Assembly (NCBI GenBank): GCA_963989385.1
Contig: OZ022500.1
Location: forward strand, 119,205,842-119,269,841
Source: Ctena decussata
Lineage: Eukaryota > Mollusca > Bivalvia > Lucinida > Lucinidae
Direction of reading: 5' to 3'
DNA length: 64,000 bases
Both the position numbers and the translations under genes were made by a program. Shown piece by piece: positions 45,443-53,754 of this stretch. The stretch's first letter is position 1. Each line of letters opens with the position of its first letter. The notes below the pieces were generated by a model. The model had not been told where the DNA came from. It saw nothing but the letters and a program-made list of their open reading frames with translations, and searched no databases.

Positions 45443-45954
45443 TTCATTCCATTTTACCAAGGCTGTAAACATAGTCTCAGTTTTCACAAATATCTTGGAT
45501 GAAGCATTTCTACAAATTACAGGCAAAATATGACTTCTTTAGACTCAGTTTTAGGGTAAAAATGCATCAGAATGCAGGAAAATGCATCTAATTTTTCAAA
45601 CTTTTCCCGGAGGGTGAGAGGATTGGGTCGGGCATGCATGCCCCGGACCCCTGACAGACTCCGTCGAATCGCTCGGTCGCTTTGGCCACTAAAATAAAAT
45701 TTGAACCGCTAAAATTAAAACTAAAGTGGCCCAATTTATTTTATTTGGGCCACCAGCCATTTTCCTTGAATTTCCAGCCCTGCAGTTTGCCTCGTTATAT
45801 CGTGAATATTTATCAGCTGCTTTTTCTATATACGAGGGTCCTTACGTCTGACTCAAGATTTTATTGTATAGTATTATATCGTATATATAGTTTTACTCAA
45901 AATTATATATAAGTGACACGAAATTGTCATAATTAGCTTTCTGAGAAATAGAAT
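45443..45954. other. no gene recognised
   Basis: Short frames only. AT-rich with TATATA runs near 45880-45910. Confidence 0.4.
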
Positions 45955-46260
45955 AAATTAAAATCTTAAAAAGTTCCTTCAAGAGCAGAAAATACATACA
46001 GGAGTAGGAAAATGGGCAAGACTACGTAGTTTCGGCTAATAAAGCCTCGTCAGTGACCCTGACAATATCTGGTGACGAAACCAGAAAAAAGCATACTGTA
46101 ATTTCTTGATTTTAATTGGACAGTCATTCAAAGACTGATTAGTTTCAAAAAGATCCAAATAATACAAAAGACGATGATCTAGAATAATAGTCTTCATCGA
46201 CATCAAATTTTAGATTTCTCAGAATCTATCCTCTGATCTCAAAGGATGTAAATAAAAGAC
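45955..46260 (+). repeat. F repeat unit (solitary, distant)
   Basis: Carries TAAAATCTTAAAAAGTTCCT, TCAAGAGCAGAAAATACA, GTGACCCTGACAATATCTGG, GCATACTGTAATTTCTTGAT and TCTGATCTCAAAGGAT, as in the array at 23565-26620. It is closest to the unit at 24340-24640 (shared GGTGACGAAA and AATACAAAAGA). Confidence 0.7.
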
Positions 46261-46597
46261 TATGATCCTTGTGCAAACAATATAAAATACTTTATTAGAT
46301 TGCTGAAATTGGTCTACAGCTTCCCTCCGGTTGGATTAGCATTTGCCCTTTTACCAGTGAAGGTTTTCGTTCCTGCAGGAATATTCTACTGAAGAATAAT
46401 TATTGTCTCTATGTTTTGAGCACGTTTTTGTTACAAATTATATTGTGAAATGTTCATTTGGCCCTGGCCTTCAGCAATAGGCTAAGATATAACTACCGAA
46501 TGAATCATGAAAGAATGATATATACAATTTTAATCGTCCCTGGAGACGAATCATTTGCATGATATTCCATATAAATCATGAGTGACTCGTTTGCTGC
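46261..46597. other. no gene recognised
   Basis: Non-coding spacer between an F repeat and a SINE. Confidence 0.4.
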
Positions 46598-46855
46598 AAT
46601 GTACTTTAGCGGGGATGGTGGTCAGGCGATTGTGCAGGTTATAACTTCCATAGCCAGGGCGTCCTACTTATTTGGATAAAAGTAGGGCGAGGGCATACTG
46701 TACTTGCAGTAGATGCGGTCGAGGGGGGGGGGGGTCAGATATTTTTCTCTCGTCCGTCATTTCTCTTTCCTTTTTATCCTCCCTGTGGAAGATGGCCCGA
46801 TATAGACTCAAAAACTGTCTCAAAGGGCCAATCTACCAACTCAAATGTACTTTAG
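46598..46855 (+). mobile_element. SINE family A, copy 3, with 12-bp target-site duplication
   Basis: AATGTACTTTAG at 46598-46609 and 46844-46855 flanks the body. The body has GGCGATTGTGCAGG, CCAGGGCGTCCTACTTATTT, TACTTGCAGTAGATGCGG, a poly-G run, the pyrimidine tract and AAACTGTCTCAAAGGGCC. The 3' tail is shortened and diverged (AATCTACCAACTC). Confidence 0.88.
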
Positions 46856-47011
46856 ATAGCTCAACACACGTTCTTGTGCATATAATCTATCTAGCTGTAA
46901 GTTCTCTGTCGACAAGAGAGCATTTAGATAAGCATTTTTTTATGAAATGTACCATTAAGGTTGAAATGAGTGTCAAAGTCTGATTTATTTATTTGTTCTG
47001 TCCGTTACACT

Positions 47012-47244
47012 TATACCGATGCAAGGTGGTGGTCGGATCGAGCGATTTTGTGCTGGCTAACTTTTAGTGCCGGGGCGTCCTACCAACAGGGATATTAGTA
47101 GGACAGGGGCCTACTGCGCTTGCAATAGGTGAAGATAAGGTTGTTTTCATTTCTTTCTGTCTCTGGAAGACGGCTCGATATAGGCTGAAATACTGATTTA
47201 AAGGGCCGTTAAACCCAAACCAATAAGCCAGCCTATACCGATGC
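47012..47244 (+). mobile_element. SINE family A, copy 4, with 11-bp target-site duplication
   Basis: TATACCGATGC at 47012-47022 and 47234-47244 flanks a body with GGTGGTGGTCGGATCGAGCG, TTTAGTGCCGGGGCGTCC, GCGCTTGCAATAGGTG and AAAGGGCCGTTAAACCCAAA. The pyrimidine tract is shorter than in the other copies. Confidence 0.9.
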
Positions 47245-47634
47245 GACGGTAGCCTTTACACTGTCTCGGTGTGATTAATCTAAACGCGACGTACCCGCCG
47301 GCTTCAGCGATTCTTATTGTTTGCAGTGTAGATGATGCTGGTTGTACTGGAGGCCTACTTTTTAAGCTTTCCTTATGTACATGTAAATGACACAAAGCAT
47401 TCTGATAAATTATTTCGATTAATGCATTCTACATCTCTTATCGAGCACGATAATTCGGTTTCATCAGTTGTTACGCCTTCACTTCATGTCATTGCAGGCA
47501 AGACCAGCATGTGATTGATTTTTGAACATCGCATACACTTTTCTAAAGCTCTCTATTATGTGATCGGAGAAGTCCTCCAGAATTCCAAAGACACTGAAAC
47601 AGTTTCACTTGAAACAGTAATCATTTTCATGAAA
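47245..47634. other. no gene recognised
   Basis: Only short frames. The frame at 47515-47910 is largely antisense to the neighbouring retroelement 3' end. Confidence 0.4.
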
Positions 47635-48245
47635 GTAAAAAGTATGCAAAGACCAGGAACTGAAACAATCAAAATCCAAATCCAGCCCTCAAACCATAGT
47701 TGGAAACAACTAAGATTACAAATAATCAAGATACAGAGAACATATGGCCAACCGAGTGAGCAGCTTGTTCCCAAAAGGTGGCCACTCAGCAACCCAAACC
47801 GAACCAAAAATAATAATAACATACATAAGGTAAAACATCACAGAAACTCTGACACCAAAAACAGGCAACAAAGAACCACAACAGAACTACCGCCTTGGAA
47901 CGGTCAGTAATGAATTACTGGGGGGCTTAAATCGATTTTACAGGCCCAACCTCACCCTCAGTTTCTGAAGTGGTACAAAACATTTAGTTGGTTGTTCGGT
48001 TCGCATGATAACCCTCTAACTCGTCAATGAATCGTCACGGTAAACACATAAATCAAATTTCAACACCATGAAGAAGCAAAGACGAGGACTCAACAGATAC
48101 AACGGGCCGTCTGACAGGTGGAGATCCCTGTCCTGCCAAACAACCCCACTGGAAATCTGAAGCAAAAGAAGGTCACCAGTTGAGCCCCGGTGGACCAAGC
48201 AACAGACAAAAAGGCTCCGGTCCCAACCAACTAAAATATATAGCT
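47635..48245 (-). mobile_element. Penelope-like 3' UTR of the adjacent coding fragment, variant 3' end
   Basis: On the minus strand after the stop codon: a GGCCCACCGGGG-like block (with TCCACCGGGGCTCAACTGGT), CGAACCGAACAACC, a GTAAAATCGATTTAAGCC block and CATTACTGACCGTTCCAAGG. It then diverges from the 17230/36544 type and ends CCTGGTCTTTGCATACTTT. This variant end is the one copied into the F block at 24206-24336. Confidence 0.75.
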
Positions 48246-49177
48246 TTAGGTCGGGGCCATCATAGAGTCTGACGACCGATCCCCCGGTGTGCAATTAAAG
48301 AGTGCAGCAAAGCTATCAACCGTGATTGGGTTAATCACTAAGCATGCAGACTGTCGCATAACATTCAAATTATAGCCAATACGTTTGTGACGTATTATTA
48401 TTTTTCGGAATTGATCAGAAAAATCAGTCCTACCCTTAATCTTTTTGAATTTGTATACTAAGTCACCATAAAATTCTGGTTCCGATAGGCCTTGGTGTAA
48501 AAGAAATTTTAATCCGACATCAAATTTTGAAACCAATTCATGGTGTCTGCGATAGAATTTAGAAAAAGCCTTTCTAAGCTTATGATACCGATAGCCCTGT
48601 TGAAGAAGTTTAGCAGTTAAACATTTATTACGAGCATTAAAGTCATCTACATGACTACACACTCTAGCAAATCTTATAAGTTGAGAAATATACACTCCAT
48701 AAGAGGGACGACGTGGAACGTCACCATCCAAAAATGGAAAATTAACTATATCAAAGTCAAAGTCATCACGTTTATCATAAATTTTAGAAGATACAAAACC
48801 GTTAGAAATAGATAGATGTAAATCCAAAAAGGGGGCCTCGGTATCTGAAGTATTAGCTTTATTCAATTTAAGTTCAGGTGGGTAAATTTGGTTAACCATG
48901 CTTTCAAAATAAGGATTATCAATATTCAGAAGATCGTCTAAATATCTAGAGGTTGAGTTAAATGCCTCAATGATATCAGCTTGATTATCAACAGAAAGAG
49001 AAGTCATGAAATCTCTTTCATAACAAAATAAAAACAAATCGGCCACAAGAGGAGCACAATTTGTACCCATCGGAATACCAACAATTTGTCTGTATAACTT
49101 ATTACCAAATCTGATGTAAATATTATCTAAGAGATATGATAAGGCGTCACATACATTCTGACATGACCAAAGAACCG
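48246..49177 (-). pseudogene. Penelope-like reverse transcriptase, 5'-truncated (~310 open codons)
   Basis: The open frame starts abruptly at about 49177 (VLWSCQNVCDALSYLLDNIY) and includes VGIPMGTNCAPLVADLFLF. From the ATG at 49070 it runs 274 codons. Reverse transcriptase motif C is intact as YLDD (residues 43-46 from that ATG), followed by KIYDKRDDFDFDIVNFPF, SYGVYISQLIRFARV, LLQQGYRYHKLRKAFSKFYR, LSEPEFYGDLVYKFKK and MRQSACLVINPITV. The palm motifs upstream, including the first catalytic Asp, are missing, as is any endonuclease. No stop interrupts the frame, so the insertion is young or slowly decaying. Penelope-like assignment is from family recall; a reverse transcriptase identity is near certain. 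Confidence 0.85.
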
Positions 49178-49179
49178 AT

Positions 49180-49426
49180 ATATATGAGCTGTTGACACAT
49201 ACTTCGTTGAGTGACTTCTACCGCATTGATGCCGTAATTGTTTAAACGGGATCTCAGTTGATGTGTTTTTAGCAGTCGGTTCCTTCGGCAGATGTTTCGA
49301 TTTAATATGTTTGTGAAACTTTTGCCGATAAATAGTAGAATACATGTACTTGCAATTATCGCAGTAATGTTGTGTCCAGAAAATTTTAGTGGATTCGTAA
49401 ACTTGCTCATTTATTATACTATCTGA
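49180..49426 (-). other. exon-like block with a C2H2-type zinc-finger motif
   Basis: On the minus strand ATCTTCAG (acceptor-like) precedes an open frame with KIFWTQHYCDNCKYMYSTIY and then RQKFHKHIKSKHLPKEP: CxxC, a 12-residue spacer with aromatic residues, then clustered His. This resembles a C2H2 finger. The frame continues to KYVSTAHIYRF, where the truncated reverse transcriptase begins. It may be a host or domesticated-transposase exon cut by the retroelement, or an unusual 5' part of the element. No donor site or partner exon is identified. Confidence 0.3.
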
Positions 49427-50209
49427 AGATTATTGTAATGATGAAAGGAATAATCTGTCAAAATGAATTTTGAATACATTGTGTCCCAATCAGCACAAGA
49501 GTCCATATAGTTCGGAAGCGTATAGTTCCCGTGAGTATGCATGCTAATAATATTGGGAGGCACTACACTTCATCAGGGTGGGTACAAAATGGACTCTTCT
49601 GCACAGTCTTGAACTCCGTAAATATACAATAGTTAAAATGAAGACATAGTAAGACTATTTCCACGACTGAGAAATTTTAGACTGTTTCAGAAGAAGAGCA
49701 TAAAATATACATTTTCTGAAACTGAAAAGTTCAAACCAGCATTTAAAGTGGCCTGACCTATACTATGATTCCAACAGAAAACAACACAATAATTCAGAGA
49801 TGCTTTCGTACGTATTACTTTTTGTAACGCTATGGTGCATTTCCTTAAACGATTAACGTGTCTGGGCACGCAGTCATTGAAATCAATTTGCTGTACAATA
49901 GACTAACACCTAAATAAACCAAGCTTAAGCAAGTTCTTCAAAAATCAAATGAACTGGCTTGCAATAAATAAGAACACTCACTTTTATAGTGTATTAAAAT
50001 TATAGTAGTTTTAGTTGCGTCTTCGTGACAAAATATCTGAAAGACAATACACACATCCAGTTGAGAAAAGAGGACACACTAAAGAAGCTCAATATTGAAA
50101 CAGTCCGAAGTAAGTCTACAGTTGTGCATTACGACCTAATTAGAACGGTTATGCATAGTCTGTATTAATGACGGCAATAGTTCGTTTGTTTGGAGAAATA
50201 GGAGGATTG
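49427..50209. other. no gene recognised
   Basis: AT-rich non-coding sequence. Confidence 0.4.
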
Positions 50210-50445
50210 ATTGGGTGCTAGTTTTGGTTTTTACGGCTCTTTGAGAGAATTTCAATCAATATCAAGCCGTCTTCAAGAGAGCGAGAGAAAGAGAAATGAC
50301 AGACGAGAGAAAAAAATGTTCAAACAAACCCCCACACGCATAAACTGCAAGCACAGAATGCCCTTGAGCTACTATTATCCAAATTAGTATGACGCCGTGG
50401 CACTGGAATCACCCAGCACCATCGCCCAAAGTGGACAACCCACAT
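50210..50445 (-). mobile_element. SINE family A, copy 5 (degraded)
   Basis: On the minus strand the order CACTTTGGGCGATGGTGCTG, GTGATTCCAGTGCCACGGCG, CTTGCAGTTTATGCG, TTTCTCTCGTCTGTCATTTC and a degraded AAAGAGCCGTAAAAACC tail reproduces the family A layout. No target duplication is evident, which fits an older insertion. Confidence 0.7.
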
Positions 50446-50620
50446 AACAGGGGTTTCCAAACTACAACATGTGTATTGGTCTGGGGGACCAGCTGACTTC
50501 AGCATCTACTGGTCCGTCAAACTTTAAACTGGTCCAAAATTGCGTTAGAAGGTGTTAGTAAAGTTGGCTTGTTCACGTATCTTATTCAGATTGTGGTTTA
50601 GAAAACATATTCGAAGCTTA

Positions 50621-50656
50621 CTCGATGCTATGGGAAACCTTCACCTTTTATATTGG
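50621..50656 (+). repeat. tail fragment of the tRNA-derived SINE
   Basis: CGATGCTATGGGAAACCTTC followed by ACCTTTTA matches the 3' end of the SINE at 56480-56756. It abuts HLE-8. Confidence 0.5.
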
Positions 50657-50675
50657 AAGCTTAAAACCATATAAT

Positions 50676-50707
50676 TATACCCCCGCTTTGAAAAAGTGGG
50701 GGGTATA
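50676..50707 (-). repeat. HLE-8 terminal hairpin
   Basis: TATACCCCCGCTTT pairs with AAGTGGGGGGTATA. Its outer arm matches TATACCCCCGC (minus) at the other end near 53055-53066. Confidence 0.8.
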
Positions 50708-51574
50708 CTGGTTTACATCTGTCCGTAGTTCCGTCCTTCCGTCTTTCCGTAATTCCGTAACACTTTTTCGTCAAAGATATCTCAAGAACCGAATAAGATA
50801 GGAACTTCATATTTGGTATACAGGATGACCACGACAAGTTGTATCGTGGGATTGAGAACAGGCTCTCTCCTGCTTGTTCTTCCCTGTATTTGTTCATTTT
50901 TCTTTCTCTCCGCACTTTTTCGTCAAAGATATCTCTGCAACAGTATGAGATAGAAAGTTTGTATTTGGTATACAGATTAGCAACTACAAGTTGTATTGTG
51001 GGATAGAGAACCAGCCTTCTCCTATTTGTTCTTTCTTATATTTGTTCACTTTTCTTTCTCTCCATGCATTCAGTACTGTAATTTTTCGTAAAAGATTTCT
51101 CAGCAACAGTTCAAGGTGGAAGGTTTATATTTGTTATATGAGTTGACAATGACTTATTGTATTGTGGGATTGGGAATGGGCCTTCTCCTCTTTGTTTTTC
51201 CCTTTATTTGTTATTTTTTCTCTCTCTCCACACTTTTTTGTCAAAGGTATCTCAGCAGTATTATAAGATAGAAAGTTCATATTTGGTATACAAGTTTATA
51301 ACAACAAGATGTATCATGTGTTTGAGAATCGGCCTCCTTCTCTTTGTTTTTCCCATTATTTGTTCCTTTTTCTTTCTCTCTAAACTTTTTTTGTCAAAGC
51401 TATCTCTGCAACAGTATAAGATAGAAAGTTGGTATTTAGTATACATGTTGACAATGACAAGTTGTATCATGGGATAGAGAACTGGCCTTCTCCTTCCATA
51501 TATATATATTTGTTCTTCCATATTTGTTCACTTTTCTTTCTCTCCATTCATTCCGTACTGTTCTTTTTTAAACA

Positions 51575-52731
51575 GATTGTGTTTGTTTGCAAGACACACT
51601 ACATCAACTGCTTGAGAGAGGAGCTTGGTTTGAAAACTTCGGAAGGAACCCCTACATATACATGCACTTCGTTGTCCAAAGAGGAAATTCTAAGAAACCA
51701 CAAGACGGTTCTACTTTCCTTTGGATGGTCTTCAGAAATATTGTGATCTGTCTTACGCAAGAAGTGGCGTAAATCAGATGTGGATCCTAAAAAATTCTAA
51801 AGAACTTTTGGAAAGTTTAAAAGCCCAAGCACTTTTTGAAGTAGATAGCATAAAAACCTTCGAAAAAACGCTTTATACAACAATACCACATGACAAATTA
51901 AAATCAAAATTAAAAGAAATTGTTAACAATTGTTTCTTTCACAAAAACGGAAATCGTCGGTACAAATACATTGTTCTTGGGTATATGGATACATATTTTG
52001 TTAAGGACCACTCTGAGGTTCATACGAAATATTCTGAAGATGATGTTATTAAAATGCTGGAATTTCTTATCGACAATATTTACGTGGAGTTTAGCGGACA
52101 GATATTTCAACAGACAGTTGGCATTCCAATGGGCACTAACTGCGCCCCCTTACTTGCCGACTTGTTTCTTTACGGGTATGAGGCGGAGTTTATACAAGGG
52201 CTCTTAAAAGAAGGTAATAAACACCTTGCACAGAAATTCAACTTCACCTACAGGTACATAGATGATGTTCTGTCTCTGAATAATCCAAAGATTTCAGAGT
52301 ATATTGACCTCATCTATCCATGTGAACTTGAAATTAAAGATACCACAGAGTCCAGTTCATCTGCTTCATACTTAGATTGCTATCTTTATATTGACAATGG
52401 AAAGCTCGTTACTAGGCTTTATGACAAGAGGGACGACTTCAACTTTCCCATAGTTAACTTTCCATTTCTGAGTAGTAATATTCCTTCGGCGCCTGCATAC
52501 GGAGTTTATGTTTCTCAACTAGTCCGCTATGCTAGGGCCTGTTTCAAATATCAAGACTTTGTTGAAAGAGGGAAGCTACTCACTCAGAAACTGTTGAAGC
52601 AGGGTTATCATAAAGCAAAGCTTGTGTCGACAGTTAAAAAGTTTTATGGGAGACACCATGACCTTGTTGATCCCTACAATGTGGCCGTTTCTAAACTAAT
52701 CTCCGATTTGATGGCCTCAGCCGAAGCTTAG
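51575..52731 (+). pseudogene. Penelope-like reverse transcriptase, second lineage, internally deleted and catalytically broken
   Basis: An upstream piece (51575-51746) reads THYINCLREELGL, then TYTCTSLSKEEILRNHKTVL and SFGW before a stop. A 336-codon frame starting at 51721 then reads LQKYCDLSYARSGVNQMWIL onward. By family recall about 80 residues between SFG and LQ.YCD are missing, a deletion with frame change that removes early palm motifs. Motif A in this frame is KTFEKTLYTTIPH (residues 45-57). The catalytic Asp expected in the family's FDFSTLYT-type motif is absent. Motif B (VGIPMGTNCAPLLADLF, ~133-149) and motif C (YIDD, 179-182) are intact. The frame ends at 52731 with ISDLMASAEA. It belongs to a different lineage from the 48246-49177 copy and sits within HLE-8. 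It cannot be a working enzyme despite its length. Confidence 0.82.
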
Positions 52732-52900
52732 TTAAGCTTTCAAATACCGGACTTTCATTTTCACTGACTTTTTCCACAGATACATAGATATGGCGGGTGT
52801 ATTATAATAGGCAGGTGATGCTTACTATCCCGCGGGCACCTGATCACACCTCTGTTTTGGGGTCCATGTCTGTGTATCTAAAATATTCCGGAATTGTCTA
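52732..52900 (+). mobile_element. 3' UTR of the second Penelope-like lineage
   Basis: Follows the stop with TGGCGGGTGTATTATAATAG, GGCAGGTGATGCTTACT, GGGCACCTGATCACACCTCT and GGGGTCCATGTCTGTGT. I recall a similar GGCGGGTGT / AGGTGATGCTTACTC / GGGTCCGTGTT tail downstream of this reverse transcriptase in other mollusc sequence. The exact 3' boundary is uncertain. Confidence 0.5.
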
Positions 52901-53092
52901 TGTTTAAATGACCTACGAGTTCGGACTTATGATTTGGGTACCTTGACCACTATCATTCTCAGCAACTGTACAGCATAGACTGCTCATACATGTTAGATTT
53001 GTTTTCTTTCGTGTTTTGTTTTCTCTAAACAGGCCATAAACATTGGAAGCGCTACAGCGGGGGTATAGTCAGATTTTCTGACAGTTCTAGTT

Positions 53093-53487
53093 TTAACTGA
53101 ACAAGAAGCACGATGAGCTGAATCTACATAAAAACTATGTATTTAGTTCACAAGTACATGTAATTGAATTCTTGAGTCGGGCAGGTCCAAATAGTGCAGA
53201 CCCAGATTAAAATTGAAAGGGCTGCTGAGGCTTTTGCAGAGTTTCATCCTAATTCACCTAGCTTCCAGAGCCAGAATCTCTATCAGAATATTGTTTCTGT
53301 GTCCAGTTTAAATTCCCCCATCAAAAGTTTTCATAATCTTGTCTTCATCACTGTTATATTCCTCTACACCTTCATTTATAAAACCTTTGGCAATAAAACC
53401 TGTCTGGATAGCTTTATCAACCACGTGCACAGAAGTCTGCACATATTTTTTCAGTAACTCTAATGCTACTGGTTTTGCAGTCCTTGT
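53093..53487. other. no gene recognised
   Basis: A short frame (53194-53457) is not recognised. Sequence lies between HLE-8 and a Penelope-like 3' UTR. Confidence 0.4.
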
Positions 53488-53754
53488 AAATTTAAAGAGT
53501 AACTACACCTCAGGAACTGACTGAATCAGATCCCAAACCCTATCCCCAACATCAAAGGGAAAAATTGACAAAGACATCCCAACAAACAATAAATTACAAG
53601 TGATAAGCCGAGTCAGCAGTTCTTCCCCAAATAGGTGCCAACTCAGCTATCTTTATTGAACTAAATATATTAGACCAACAGAAGGGTTACAACAGACTAA
53701 GCAAATTATACGAAAACATTTAACCGCTATTTTTACCTATTTTCTATTTTTATT
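53488..53754 (-). mobile_element. Penelope-like 3' UTR-only copy, distal half (split by HLE-7)
   Basis: Complement of the last ~270 bp of the 36544-37233 type: minus strand TATAATTTGCTTAGTCTGTT, GACTCGGCTTATCACTTGTA and GATGTTGGGGATAGGGTTTG, ending GTGTAGTTACTCTTTAAATT. It continues at 55874 after the inserted element. Confidence 0.85.

Larger units (their letters stand above)
50676..53092 (-). mobile_element. HLE-8: Helentron-like element with a Penelope-like copy nested inside
   Basis: Read on the minus strand it begins AACTAGAACTGTCAG (53092 leftward). It then has a small GTCAG/CTGAC hairpin and TATACCCCCGC, and ends in a hairpin at 50676-50707 (TATACCCCC with GGGGGTATA). Monomers of about 150-165 bp (50755-51545) share TTTTTCGTCAAAGATATCT and TTGGTATACA. 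A degenerate GGACGGAA-type tract is at 50724-50760 (CCGTCCTTCCGTCTTTCCG on plus). The reverse transcriptase copy at 51575-52731 interrupts it. Confidence 0.65.

Noticed and set aside
44936..45526. 196-codon minus-strand open frame
   Set aside because: It crosses a minisatellite and an inverted repeat cluster. Its repeated ARKS.YFNHMQM-type peptide follows the DNA repeat.
47515..47910. 131-codon plus-strand open frame
   Set aside because: Mostly antisense to the conserved 3' UTR of the Penelope-like element. The same peptide appears at 24420-24608 only because that DNA is duplicated.
51157..51746. Plus-strand frames with repeated hydrophobic segments resembling a membrane protein
   Set aside because: Most of the hydrophobic repeats come from the T-rich monomers of HLE-8. 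Only the last part (from about 51575) is retroelement coding sequence.
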